Shown here: positions 17,459 through 27,100 of the stretch, piece after piece
Numbering within the stretch: the stretch's first letter is position 1
Layout of the letters: each line of letters begins with the position of its first letter
Source of the DNA: Flavobacterium daemonense
GTDB lineage: Bacteria; Bacteroidota; Bacteroidia; Flavobacteriales; Flavobacteriaceae
Length of the DNA stretch: 64,000 nucleotides
Reading direction: 5' to 3'
NCBI RefSeq assembly: GCF_007341385.1
Contig: NZ_VJYD01000013.1
Coordinates: 62,001 to 126,000, forward strand
Program-made: the position numbers and the translations under genes
Notes under the pieces: generated by a model
What the model was told of the DNA's origin: nothing
What the model saw: the letters and a program-made list of their open reading frames with translations, nothing else
Database searches by the model: none

Positions 17459-17573
17459 AACTGGACTAAAGTCCAGCCCTACAAAATAGCCCGAGCCTTT
17501 GGCTCTTTTTAGGGCGAAATAAAATTCCGAAGGAATGATTTATATTGTAGAGCTGGACTTCAGTCCAGTTTAA
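17459..17573. repeat. Palindromic element with ACTGGACT ends
   Basis: A 115-bp gene-free element. Its ends ACTGGACTAAAGTCCAG and CTGGACTTCAGTCCAGT are inverted copies, each also self-palindromic, and inner parts (GCCCGAGCCTTTGGCTC, ATTCCGAAGGAAT) form further hairpins. Confidence 0.75.
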
Positions 17574-17632
17574 TAACGGGAATTATTATACAGTTTATTT
17601 TTAATGATTCTAATGCAAATTCATATTAGCTT

Positions 17633-19051
17633 TTAAAAATCCTTCAATAAAGGATATATTTTTTTAAACTTGTTGAAAGCCACTTCATATACACTTTTAT
17701 GTTTCGTATTAGGGAAATAAGTTTTTCCCGTTTTGTTATCATTTGTGATCTTCTCTCCTATTGATTTTAAACCAATAAGAACAGCGCCCCAAGAAGATCC
17801 TTCGATAGTTTGCGAGGTTTCAACCTGCATCTGAAAAATATCAGCGACTATTTGAAGCCATAACTCGCTTTTACCAAATCCGCCACTGGCCATGACTTTT
17901 GTTTCTTTTCTATCTTCGGGATCCGGAATTAAAATTTCTGTGATTTGGAACAATCCAAATAAAATTCCTTCTAAAGTGGCTCGGACCAAATGCGCTTGTG
18001 TGTGCGTAATCTGCATTCCTAAAAGAGTTCCTTGCGCCGAGGCATCCCAAATTGGCGCTCGTTCTCCCAATAAATAAGGCACAAAAAGCAGTCCATCAGA
18101 ACCGGCAGGAATTTTTGCAGCGTCATCAATAAGAACTTCTAAAGATTTCTCTGTATTCAGCAACGTTTCTCTCAACCATTGTAAAACTATTGCCCCATTA
18201 TTGACAGCACCTAAAGTAAGATATTGATTGTCCATCAAATGATAACATTGCGTGCGCATTTGGTCGTCAAGATATGGTTTGTCAATTGGCAGTCGAACAG
18301 CTCCGCTTGTGCCGATCGTTAAAGCAATACAATTTTTGTTCATTGCGCCTGTTCCGAGATTGGCCAACGCACCATCGCCACCGCCTATTACGTAAAGGAA
18401 ATCATCTGAAATTCCTTTGCATTGGTGTGTGACTTCGCAAACTTTAGATAGTTGATGCAATTTTATGTTCAAGAAATCCAAAACTTCCGCATCCCAATCT
18501 AAAGTATGAATGTTCAACAATCCGGTTCCAGACGCCATAGAGGTGTCTGTATAATATTCGTTGGTCAAATGATGCCAAACATATTCTTTAATACTGATGA
18601 ATTTATAAATTTTGGAAAATAGTTCAGGGTCAAATTCTTTAAGCCAAGCAATTTTTGTGAACGGAGAAAAAGGATGAATTGGTATTCCGGTTTTTTGATA
18701 AAAATGCTTTCCTTGATCTGAATTTTTAAGTTTTTCGGCAATTTCTGCTGCTCTATTATCTGCCCATAAAATAGCATCTGTCAGCGGTTTTCCATTTTCA
18801 TCAATGGCAATAACACTTTGCATCGCCGAACTAAAACTGATAAACTGAGGCCGAATTCCGTTTGTAATCTCACTAATACATTCCTTTACGGTTTGTAAAA
18901 TTTCGTGCGGTTTTTGAACACTCCATTCCGGTTTGGGATGATACATTTCGTACGACTTAGCAATTTGTCGAAGCACATTTCCCTGTTTATCAAAACAAAC
19001 GGCTTTTGTAGCTGTAGTTCCTATGTCAATGCCGATATACAATGTTTCCAT
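17633..19051 (-). CDS. gntK: Gluconokinase, FGGY carbohydrate kinase family
   Basis: A 472-residue cytoplasmic kinase that most likely phosphorylates D-gluconate to 6-phosphogluconate with ATP. The N-terminal ATPase-fold signature is YIGIDIGTTATKAV, the FGGY middle has MASGTGLLNIHTLDW and GGGDGALANLGTGA, and the C-terminal half has the VMASGGFGKSELWLQI segment. I chose ATG at 19051 because the longer frame only adds sequence overlapping the permease. The start lies 5 bases after the permease stop, so the two are one operon. The FGGY family covers several sugars; gluconate is inferred from the GntP neighbour and the gluconolactonase across the intergenic region. Confidence 0.88.
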   Translation of the reverse strand: METLYIGIDIGTTATKAVCFDKQGNVLRQIAKSYEMYHPKPEWSVQKPHEILQTVKECISEITNGIRPQFISFSSAMQSVIAIDENGKPLTDAILWADNRAAEIAEKLKNSDQGKHFYQKTGIPIHPFSPFTKIAWLKEFDPELFSKIYKFISIKEYVWHHLTNEYYTDTSMASGTGLLNIHTLDWDAEVLDFLNIKLHQLSKVCEVTHQCKGISDDFLYVIGGGDGALANLGTGAMNKNCIALTIGTSGAVRLPIDKPYLDDQMRTQCYHLMDNQYLTLGAVNNGAIVLQWLRETLLNTEKSLEVLIDDAAKIPAGSDGLLFVPYLLGERAPIWDASAQGTLLGMQITHTQAHLVRATLEGILFGLFQITEILIPDPEDRKETKVMASGGFGKSELWLQIVADIFQMQVETSQTIEGSSWGAVLIGLKSIGEKITNDNKTGKTYFPNTKHKSVYEVAFNKFKKIYPLLKDF

Positions 19052-19056
19052 GTTAT

Positions 19057-20376
19057 TTATTTGATCCATAAATTTAAAAGTAATACACCAATTAACCCCA
19101 TTACTCCAATAATTGTTTCCATAACCGTCCAAGTTTTAAAAGTGTCTGAGACGCTGATGCCAAAATATTCCTTAAACATCCAAAAACCAGTATCGTTTAC
19201 ATGCGAGCACATTAAACTTCCAGCGCCAATAGACAAAACCATCAATTCCGGACTCACACCAGATGCAATAACTAAAGGCTGTACAATTCCGGCTGCGGTT
19301 AATCCGGCAACGGTCGCAGATCCTAAAGCAATGCGGATAATAGTTGCAATAAGCCAGCCTAAAAATAAAGGCGAAAGAGACGATTGTTCGAAAAACGTAC
19401 TTAAATCTGTTCCAATTCCGCTGTCAATTAATACTTGTTTAAAAGCACCGCCGGCAGCAATTATTAAAATTATCATCGTAGCCGCACTTAAAGCACTACC
19501 CGATTTATCCATGATATCCTGCATTTTTCTTCCGCGCAAAATGCCTAAGGTAAATACAGCAAAAAGTATTGCAATTAACATTGATGTCAACGGATTTCCA
19601 ATAAAAAGCAATACGGCACGTAACGCACTTTCTTTAGGCAATAGTAATTCGCTGAAGGTTGCTGTTGCCATTAAAAAAACTGGAACTAATGCCGTTACAA
19701 TGCTAATGGCAAAAGAAGGTATTTCTGATTCAGTGAAAGTTTTACTGTCGAATAATCCTTTTGGTGGAAAAGCATTTATTTTTTTTATAAATTCAGGAAA
19801 AATGATTCCCGCCATTAAAAGCGACGGAAGTGCAACTATAAGTCCGTAAAGAAGTGTTTTGCCTATATTGGCTTTAAAAATAACCGCAATTGCTGTTGGT
19901 CCCGGATGTGGAGGCAAAAAACCATGCGTAATAGAAAGCGCCGATGCCATGGCAATTCCTAAATAAATGATAGGCTGTTTTGTGCTTTTGGCCACTGCAA
20001 AAACCATTGGGATCAAAATTATAAAACCTGCATTGTAGAACATCGAAATTCCGACAGAGAATCCAGTAATGACCATTGCCCACTTAATATGCTTAATTCC
20101 AAAGGAACTAATCATGACCGAACTGATTCGCTGTGCAGCGCCACTATCAGAAAGCAAATTTCCTAAAATAACACCAAAAGCAATTATTAAAATTAAAGAG
20201 CCTAACGTACTTCCTATTCCTTCCTGCATCGAATTGATTAAATCTGGAAACGGCATTTGCTTGAAAATCCCGACAAAGAAAGCGGCAACAATTAAGGAAA
20301 TAAAAGCATTGAGTTTTACTATGGAAATTAGAATCAATAATAACAGAATCCCTGCAATTAGAATCAGTAGCGACAT
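19057..20376 (-). CDS. gntP: Gluconate:H+ symporter, GntP family
   Basis: A 439-residue inner-membrane transporter with 12 or more hydrophobic helices. Diagnostic features are the N-terminal LNAFISLIVAAFFVGI, the LPPHPGPTAIAVIF loop and the late CSHVNDTGFWMFKEYF segment, all typical of GntP. It would import gluconate (or a related sugar acid) by proton symport and hand it to the kinase encoded just downstream. It is transcribed divergently from the gluconolactonase gene. A long ORF on the opposite strand here is a mirror of its hydrophobic codons. Confidence 0.92.
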   Translation of the reverse strand: MSLLILIAGILLLLILISIVKLNAFISLIVAAFFVGIFKQMPFPDLINSMQEGIGSTLGSLILIIAFGVILGNLLSDSGAAQRISSVMISSFGIKHIKWAMVITGFSVGISMFYNAGFIILIPMVFAVAKSTKQPIIYLGIAMASALSITHGFLPPHPGPTAIAVIFKANIGKTLLYGLIVALPSLLMAGIIFPEFIKKINAFPPKGLFDSKTFTESEIPSFAISIVTALVPVFLMATATFSELLLPKESALRAVLLFIGNPLTSMLIAILFAVFTLGILRGRKMQDIMDKSGSALSAATMIILIIAAGGAFKQVLIDSGIGTDLSTFFEQSSLSPLFLGWLIATIIRIALGSATVAGLTAAGIVQPLVIASGVSPELMVLSIGAGSLMCSHVNDTGFWMFKEYFGISVSDTFKTWTVMETIIGVMGLIGVLLLNLWIK

Positions 20377-20518
20377 AATTTATTGATTAAGTGGTTTTGA
20401 ATTTGTCTTGTAAAAATATTACTTTCTGCACGTAAAAAGGTGGCATTTACAATTTAATATGTTAAATAAATTCATTTAAAATTGCTTAGAAAAATTATGA
20501 AAAAGATACCTTCTTACC

Positions 20519-20612
20519 TAGCCCCGATAGAAGCGGTATCTCCCGATTTAGAAAAGCAAGGCTTTTTAGCCGTAGTTTTTCTAAATCGGGAATATAGCGG
20601 ATAGCGGGGACT
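20519..20612. repeat. GCCCCGAT repeat element, copy 1
   Basis: A gene-free element in the 351-base divergent gap (20377-20727). It holds a long hairpin: CCCGATTTAGAAAA (20542-20555) pairs with TTTTCTAAATCGGG (20577-20590). The flanks TAGCCCCGAT and GCGGGGACTAAACGTTCTT also occur, in related form, at 21873-21950. Confidence 0.7.
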
Positions 20613-20727
20613 AAACGTTCTTTTGAAAACGGATTTTCTGCTCCTGAAAAGAATCTTACCCCAATTTTGCAGTATATCAGAAATAAGAACTACTTTTAAA
20701 ACCTCTTCAAAAGCAACTTTTTTTATT

Positions 20728-21651
20728 ATGAATCTATGCCAATTTAAAACAAAATCACTTCTACTATTTGTTATCACTTTAGCTCTTTCAAATTTTATAT
20801 CCGCTCAGACATCAAACGAAAAAAACTATAGCTTAATAGCAAAAGGTGCAGTTCTCACAAAACTATCGGATCAACTCAGTTTTACCGAAGGTCCTGCTGT
20901 AGATAAGAAAGGAAATATTTATTTTACGGATCAGCCGAATAATCGAATTATGAAATGGTCAGTTAATGGCGAGCTTTCTGTTTTTATGGAAAATGCAGGA
21001 AGATCTAACGGTTTGTATTTTGATCGTGCGGGCAATCTTTTGGCTTGCGCCGATGAAAAAAATGAGCTTTGGAAAATAGACCAGAACAAAAATCATACGG
21101 TACTACTAAACAATTTTGAAGGAAAAAGGCTGAATGGCCCTAATGATCTTTGGGTTGACCCAAAAGGCGGTATCTATTTTACAGATCCTTTTTATCAAAG
21201 AGATTATTGGAAACATACTACCAAAGAAATTGAAAAAGAATGTGTTTACTATTTGTCGCCGGATAAATCTAAAATTATCAACGTTGCGAATGATCTTGTA
21301 AAACCTAATGGCATTATTGGAACTTCGGACGGAAAAACCTTATTCGTTGCGGACATAGGAGCAAATAAAACCTACTCGTATGCAATTGAAAGCAATGGTT
21401 CTTTGGGCAAAAAAATGCTGTTTACCGAATCAGGTTCAGATGGAATGACTAGAGACGAGCTTGGAAATATTTACTTATGCGGAAATGGAGTTACTATATT
21501 CAATCCGCAAGGAGAAAAAATAGCCCATATTGATGTTCCTGAGCCATGGACAGCTAATGTTTGTTTTGGAGGGAAAAAATTTAAAACATTATTTATTACT
21601 GCCAGTAAAAGTGTTTATACAATAGAAATGAACGTTCGTGGAATGAAATAA
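20728..21651 (+). CDS. SMP-30/gluconolactonase-like exported enzyme
   Basis: A 307-residue protein with a signal peptide ending near FISAQ, so it acts outside the cytoplasm. The rest is a six-bladed SMP-30 beta-propeller: SFTEGPAVDKKGNIYFTDQ carries the metal-binding Glu, and LNGPNDLWVDPKGGIYFTD carries the Asn and Asp ligands. The likely reaction is hydrolysis of glucono-1,5-lactone to gluconate. I chose ATG at 20728 because upstream codons add a non-signal stretch from the repeat region. It is divergent from gntP-gntK, which fits lactone hydrolysis in the periplasm followed by gluconate import and phosphorylation. Related SMP-30 proteins act on other lactones. Confidence 0.85.
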   Translation: MNLCQFKTKSLLLFVITLALSNFISAQTSNEKNYSLIAKGAVLTKLSDQLSFTEGPAVDKKGNIYFTDQPNNRIMKWSVNGELSVFMENAGRSNGLYFDRAGNLLACADEKNELWKIDQNKNHTVLLNNFEGKRLNGPNDLWVDPKGGIYFTDPFYQRDYWKHTTKEIEKECVYYLSPDKSKIINVANDLVKPNGIIGTSDGKTLFVADIGANKTYSYAIESNGSLGKKMLFTESGSDGMTRDELGNIYLCGNGVTIFNPQGEKIAHIDVPEPWTANVCFGGKKFKTLFITASKSVYTIEMNVRGMK

Positions 21652-21686
21652 TCAATAAATCATCGATTTTATTATCGATTTTTCAC

Positions 21687-21822
21687 AATCTTGTCATTTC
21701 GGAACGAGACCCGAGCGATAGCGAATAGGCGAAGCAAATCTTCGCAAGAAACTCCACAATCTAAATCGATAATCTTTGTCGAGCTACTTGCGAAGATTTC
21801 TCGTTCCTCGAAATGACAAACT
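21687..21822. repeat. GTCATTTCGG/AATGAC palindromic repeat, copy 1
   Basis: About 136 bp between AATCTTGTCATTTCGGAACGAG and the inverted TCGTTCCTCGAAATGAC, with inner AAATCTTCGCAAG/CTTGCGAAGATTT arms. Related copies lie at 29406, 58490 and 62651. The gene-free stretch 21652-22127 holds this, the next repeat and the tetR promoter. Confidence 0.8.
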
Positions 21823-21872
21823 TTGTGGTAAACTTTGACAAAGTTCTAATGAAAAAATTTATGTTCTCTCCT

Positions 21873-21950
21873 AGCCCCGATCGAAATGGCATCTTTTTGT
21901 GGTGGGGTTCACCACAAAAAATATAATGTAGAGCGGGACAAATCGTTCTT
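21873..21950. repeat. GCCCCGAT repeat element, copy 2
   Basis: Shares TAGCCCCGATCGAAATGGC with the element at 20519 and has its own hairpin in which TTTTTGTGGT pairs with ACCACAAAAA. Confidence 0.65.
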
Positions 21951-22084
21951 AAAAACGAAAAGTGCCCTGCTTCTAAAAAATATTAAAAGCGCAAAACCTC
22001 AATAAATTCAAGGCTTCCTAATCCATCTATGGAACAATAAGAAAATATTATGATAAAAATATTTCATAATTAGAAAAACCGCCA

Positions 22085-22092
22085 TACATTTG
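22085..22092 (+). promoter_or_regulatory. -7 box of tetR
   Basis: TACATTTG fits TAnnTTTG exactly. The operator-like repeat starts at the next base, so a bound repressor would cover the transcription start. Confidence 0.55.
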
Positions 22093-22117
22093 CCTAACAG
22101 TGTTAAACAATTTAATA
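22093..22117 (+). promoter_or_regulatory. Putative TetR operator 1 (autoregulatory)
   Basis: CTAACAGTGTTAA followed by AATTTAAT. The core is an imperfect palindrome and recurs four times before the adaptor gene at 23033. Confidence 0.6.
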
Positions 22118-22127
22118 CTTAATCAAA

Positions 22128-22721
22128 ATGGCTAGTAAAGATCGAATTTTAAGACAAAAAGAAGAGACAAGAAACAATATTCTTGGGGCTGCTTATGACA
22201 TCGTAAAAGAAGACGGCTGGAATGGTTTGAGTATGCGCAAAATTGCTGACCGAATTGAATATACTGCTCCAATTATTTATGAATATTTCTCTAATAAAGA
22301 AGCTATTTTAAATGAATTAACTGCAAAGGGATTCATTAAGCTGGCAAAAGAATTAGAGGAAGCGAAAGCAAAATTTGAAAAACCTGAAGAACAATTAGAA
22401 GCCATGTGGATGGCGTATTGGGACTTTGCCTTTACAGATACCGAAATGTATCAAGTGATGTTTGGAGTTCAGATGAATTGCTGTTCGCAGAAATGTTCGC
22501 TTTCAGATGCACCTTACATGATGTTTACAGAGGTTATTGCTGAAATTATGAAAGACAGCAAACCAAGTCAGGAAGTGATCAAACAAAAGTATTTTACTTT
22601 CTTTTCTGTTATTCACGGATTGATTGCTATCAACATCATAAATAAAAATATTTCATTAGAAAGCATCAACAATCAGATTTTAAAAGATGCTATTGGCGGT
22701 ATCATCAAATCGATACAATAA
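22128..22721 (+). CDS. TetR-family repressor of the downstream efflux operon
   Basis: A 197-residue regulator. The N-terminal helix-turn-helix is at residues about 27-55 (LSMRKIADRIEYTAPIIYEY, then FSNKEAIL). The C-terminal ligand domain contains a Cys-rich patch (NCCSQKCS, residues about 119-126), which could bind a metal or thiol-reactive compound; this is inference. It lies directly upstream of an adaptor-pump-channel operon on the same strand. One operator-like repeat overlaps its own promoter and four lie before the efflux genes, as expected for an AcrR-like repressor controlling itself and the pump. Confidence 0.88.
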   Translation: MASKDRILRQKEETRNNILGAAYDIVKEDGWNGLSMRKIADRIEYTAPIIYEYFSNKEAILNELTAKGFIKLAKELEEAKAKFEKPEEQLEAMWMAYWDFAFTDTEMYQVMFGVQMNCCSQKCSLSDAPYMMFTEVIAEIMKDSKPSQEVIKQKYFTFFSVIHGLIAINIINKNISLESINNQILKDAIGGIIKSIQ

Positions 22722-22735
22722 AAAAATTTTCAAAT

Positions 22736-22762
22736 TTACTTAACAGTGGTAAATAATTTAAT
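22736..22762 (+). promoter_or_regulatory. Putative TetR operator 2
   Basis: TTAACAGTGGTAAATAATTT, same pattern as operator 1. First of four copies in the 311-base gap before the adaptor gene. Confidence 0.55.
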
Positions 22763-22795
22763 TGGATAATATAAAATCCTTTTTTTTATAACGAT

Positions 22796-22822
22796 AACTT
22801 AACACTGTTAGAAAATTTAATC
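22796..22822 (+). promoter_or_regulatory. Putative TetR operator 3
   Basis: CTTAACACTGTTAGAAAATT. The core TTAACACTGTTAG is nearly a perfect palindrome. A weak -7-like box TAATTTCG follows at 22827-22834. Confidence 0.55.
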
Positions 22823-22850
22823 TTAGTAATTTCGAGTTTTTTTTACTCTT

Positions 22851-22879
22851 TTACTTAACAGTGATAAATAATTTAATAC
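22851..22879 (+). promoter_or_regulatory. Putative TetR operator 4
   Basis: CTTAACAGTGATAAATAATT followed by TAATACC, matching operators 1 and 2. Confidence 0.55.
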
Positions 22880-22928
22880 CGATTTAAAATACAATTGAAA
22901 AGGCTTATAAAACGGAAATTTGCGCACT

Positions 22929-22958
22929 TTTACTTAACAACGTTAGAAAATTTAATAT
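22929..22958 (+). promoter_or_regulatory. Putative TetR operator 5
   Basis: CTTAACAACGTTAGAAAATT. The core AACGTT is self-complementary. An AAATTTGC stretch just upstream (22917-22924) may be the -7 region of the efflux promoter, an arrangement like that at tetR. Confidence 0.55.
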
Positions 22959-23032
22959 TATTAAATATGAATCCCGAGAATGTCAGAATATCACAATTTT
23001 TTAAAAGAAATGTTCAACCAATTAAAACCAAT

Positions 23033-24181
23033 ATGAAAATGAAAAATGTAATAATAACCAGTTTTATTCTGGCTTTAGTAGTAAGCAGCTGTGCTGATAA
23101 AAATCAGGCGCCTACTGCTCCGCCTCCACCGGTTTTACCTGTGTTGGCCATCACAAGTGCAAATACAACAACGGATGCTGAATATCCTGCTGCTATACAA
23201 GGAACTGTAGATGTTGAAATTCGCCCACAAGTAAGCGGAAACCTTGAAAGAGTTTTGGTTGACGAAGGCTCTTATGTAAGCAAAGGACAAACTTTATTCA
23301 AAATAAACGAACGCCCTTTCCGCGAGCAGTTAAACAATGCTTTGGCAAGTCTTCACGCTGCAGAAGCGGCTTTGATCAACGCTAATTTAGAAGTTGATAA
23401 ACTGACACCGCTAGTTCAAAACAAAGTAGTTTCTGATTATCAATTGAAAACAGCTAAAGCTTCTCAAAAAATTGCTGCTGCCAATATCGAACAAGCAAAA
23501 GCAATGGTAGGTTCGGCTAAAATCAATTTAGGATACACAAATGTTACAGCTCCAGTGAGCGGTTACATTGGAAGACTGCCTAAAAAACAAGGAAGTTTAG
23601 TTTCTGCAACTGATGTTGAACCTTTGACTACTTTATCTGATGTTCACGAAGTATTTGCTTATTTCTCTTTAGGCGAAACAGATTTTATTCACTTTAAAGA
23701 GCAATACAAAGGAAGTTCGCTTGGCGACAAAATCAAAAAACTGCCACCTGTTACTTTGATTTTGGCTGACAACAACGCTTATCCTCAAACCGGAAAAATC
23801 GATATGATTGACGGTCAGTTTGATAAAACAACCGGTGCCATCACAATTAGAGCAACTTTTCCAAATGCAAACGGAACACTTCGTTCTGGAAATACAGGGA
23901 AAATCCGTTTAGGTTTAGAACACAATGATGCGATTTTAGTGCCGCAAGCTGCAACAGTTGAAATGCAGGACAAAGTATTTGTTTTCACTGTAGGCAAAGA
24001 CAACAAAGTGACTAAAATGCCTATCGTAGTTGTAGGTAAAAGCGGAACAAATTATTTAATTAAAGAAGGTGTAAAAACAGGCGACCAAATCGTATTGAGC
24101 GGTATTGACAAACTTCAGGATGGACAAGCGATTCAGCCAGAAAAATCAACTAAAGTTGCCGAAGTAACTAATCAAAAATAA
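23033..24181 (+). CDS. AcrA-like RND periplasmic adaptor lipoprotein
   Basis: A 382-residue membrane-fusion protein. The lipobox VVSSC puts the lipid-modified cysteine at C20 and is followed by a Pro-rich spacer. The biotinyl-lipoyl half EIRPQVSGNLERVLVDEG, an alpha hairpin (about residues 95-165), the returning half VTAPVSGYIGRL and a beta-barrel/membrane-proximal end (DQIVLSGIDKLQDG) give the full AcrA order. I chose ATG at 23033 because the longer frame runs through operator 5 and has no export signal. The pump follows after 12 bases. Confidence 0.9.
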   Translation: MKMKNVIITSFILALVVSSCADKNQAPTAPPPPVLPVLAITSANTTTDAEYPAAIQGTVDVEIRPQVSGNLERVLVDEGSYVSKGQTLFKINERPFREQLNNALASLHAAEAALINANLEVDKLTPLVQNKVVSDYQLKTAKASQKIAAANIEQAKAMVGSAKINLGYTNVTAPVSGYIGRLPKKQGSLVSATDVEPLTTLSDVHEVFAYFSLGETDFIHFKEQYKGSSLGDKIKKLPPVTLILADNNAYPQTGKIDMIDGQFDKTTGAITIRATFPNANGTLRSGNTGKIRLGLEHNDAILVPQAATVEMQDKVFVFTVGKDNKVTKMPIVVVGKSGTNYLIKEGVKTGDQIVLSGIDKLQDGQAIQPEKSTKVAEVTNQK

Positions 24182-24193
24182 TTATAAAAAACA

Positions 24194-27100
24194 ATGTTCA
24201 AAATATTTATACAAAGACCTGTACTGGCAACCGTAATTTCCATTTTATTGGTGATTCTTGGTGTATTGGGTTTAACTAAACTGCCTTTACAACAGTTTCC
24301 TGATATTGCGCCACCATCGGTTTTGGTAACGGCGGTATATCCGGGAGCCAACGCAGAAACGGTTTTACGTTCTGTAGCACCTTCAATCGAAGAATCTATA
24401 AATGGTGTAGAAAACATGACTTACATGAGTTCTACTGCCAGCAACGATGGTACTTTGGCCATTACTGTTTTCTTTAAACTAGGAACTGATGCCGATCAAG
24501 CTGCTGTAAACGTACAAAATCGTGTTGCGCAAGCAACGAGCCAGCTTCCTGCAGAGGTTGTGCAGCAAGGTATTATTACAGCGAAACAGCAAAACAGTTT
24601 CATCATGGCGATTGGTATGTACACGGATGATGAAGCAAAATACGATCAGACGTTTGTTGCCAATTATGCACAAATCAATATTATTCCGGAACTAAAACGT
24701 ATTCCGGGTGTGGGTTCTGCCAGTATTTTTGGTGGTGTAAAAGATTACTCTATGCGTGTTTGGTTAAATCCAACTCAGATGTCAACTTACAAGATAACTC
24801 CAAATGAAGTTATGGCAGCTATTCAGGACAAAAGTTTGGAAGCGGCTCCGGGGAAATTTGGAGAACGAAGCAAAGAAGTTTTTGAATACGTTATCAAATA
24901 CAAAGGAAAATTATCTAAGCCAGAGGATTATCAAAATATTGCCATTCGATCTAATCCAGATGGTTCGGTTCTTCACTTAAAAGATGTAGCGAGAGTTGAA
25001 CTTGGCGCTTACTCTTACAACAGTTTAACACGTTTAAATGGTAAAAAAGGTGTTGTAATTGGGGTTATCCAATTAGCGGGATCGAACTCAAATGATATTC
25101 AGATTGCTATCAACAAAATGATGGAAAAGGCTTCTAAAGATTTTCCAAAAGGTATCAAACACAATATTTTCTATAGTACAAAAGTATCTCTTGACCAATC
25201 AATCGAACAAGTTGAACATACTTTATTAGAAGCTTTTATACTGGTATTTATTGTGGTATTTATCTTCTTGCAAGATTTTAGATCAACATTAATCCCGGCT
25301 ATTGCTGTACCTGTAGCAATTTTAGGAACGTTCTTCTTCATGCAGTTATTCGGATTTTCGATCAATCTTTTAACGCTTTTCGCATTAATTCTGGCGATTG
25401 GTGTTGTGGTCGATGACGCCATTGTGGTAGTCGAAGCGGTGCATGCGAAAATGGAGCACAAACGCTTGTCTCCAAAAGTCGCAACCCATGAAGCAATGCA
25501 CGAAATAACGGGTGCTATTATCTCGATTACGCTGGTAATGGCTGCTGTATTCCTGCCGGTTGGTTTTATGGAAGGCTCAACAGGAGTTTTCTATCGTCAA
25601 TTTGCTTTTACTATGGCGATTGCAATTGTAATTTCGGCTGTTAATGCCTTGACATTGAGTCCGGCGCTGGCTGCATTATTCTTAAAAGATAATCACGGAG
25701 CACATGACGGCAATGAACCTTATCAGAAAAAAGGATTTAAAGAGAAATTCTTCAGCGCTTTCAATAGCAGTTTTGAATCATTGACAAACCGCTATGTTGG
25801 CGGTATTAAATTCTTAATCAGAAGAAAATGGTTGAGTTTAGGCGGATTAGCATTAATTACTGTTGCGACTGTGTTTTTAGTAAAAACAACTCCTGCAGGA
25901 TTTATCCCAACAGAAGATCAAGGATTTATCGCGATTGCAGTAAACACGCCATCTGGAACATCATTAGACGGAACTCAAAAAGTAATGACGCAAGCCGAAA
26001 ATACTTTAAGAGGTTTAGATGCTTCACGATTTGTAACCGCAATTTCAGGTTTCAACTTATTGACAAATTCTACAAGTCCATCTTCTGCCGTTGTATTCGT
26101 ATTGCTTAAACCAAACGAAGACCGAGGCGAAGTAAAAAACATTGACGAAATCATGAATCAGGTTCGTGGCAAACTGGGCGCTATTTCAGGCGGAAGTTTC
26201 TTCGTATTCAGTTTCCCAACTGTTCCTGGATTTAGTAATGTTGAAGCTTTAGATTTGGTTCTTCAGGATAAAACGGGAGGAAAACTGGATAAATTCAGTG
26301 GAATCTCTCAGGAATTTATCGGAGCATTAATGAAACGCCCAGAAATTGCCGTTGCTTTTACCTCTTTCAAAGCTGATTATCCGCAATTGCAATTGGAAGT
26401 AAACGACGAAAAAGCAAATCAATTGGGTGTTAATGTAAAAGACATTTTACAAACGATGCAAGCTTATTTTGGTAGTGCACAAGCATCTGACTTTAACCGA
26501 TTTGGTAAATATTACCGAGTAGTTGTTCAGGCCGATATCGAAGACAGAGCTGATCCAACAGCAATTGACAGAGTTTTTGTAAAAAACAAAACTGGCGAAA
26601 TGGTACCAATAAATACGTTAGTAAAACTGACTCGTATTTATGGTTCTGAAACCGCTTCTAGATATAATTTGTTCAACTCAATTTCGATTAATGCCATTCC
26701 GAAACCAGGATTTAGTTCCGGAGATGCCATTAAAGCAATTGAAGAAGTAGCAGCACAACAATTACCTGCAGGTTACGGGTATGAATTCTCGGGTCAGACT
26801 CGTGAGGAGATTTCGTCAGGAGGACAATCTGCAACCATATTCTTACTGTGTTTGATATTCGTTTATTTCCTACTTGCTGCACAGTATGAAAGTTACATTT
26901 TGCCTTTGGCGGTAATCTTGTCAATCCCTGCAGGTATTTTTGGAGTATTCGTAGCTATTGGTTTAACTGGAATTGAAAACAATATTTATGTTCAAGTTGC
27001 TTTAGTAATGCTTATCGGACTTCTTGCCAAAAACGCCATCTTGATTGTGGAGTTTGCTTCACAAAAACGAAAATCAGGTCAAGCACTAGTTCGAGCTTCT

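Noticed and set aside
18905..19849. A 314-codon ORF on the + strand opposite the gntP and gntK genes
   Set aside because: It mirrors the hydrophobic codons of gntP on the other strand, has no recognisable domain, and gntP and gntK are certain. It is a shadow.
22736..22958. Regularly spaced repeats that at first look like a CRISPR array
   Set aside because: Units are short and imperfect, spacing is uneven (59, 56 and 79 bases), one further copy lies before tetR, and there are no cas genes. Operators fit better.
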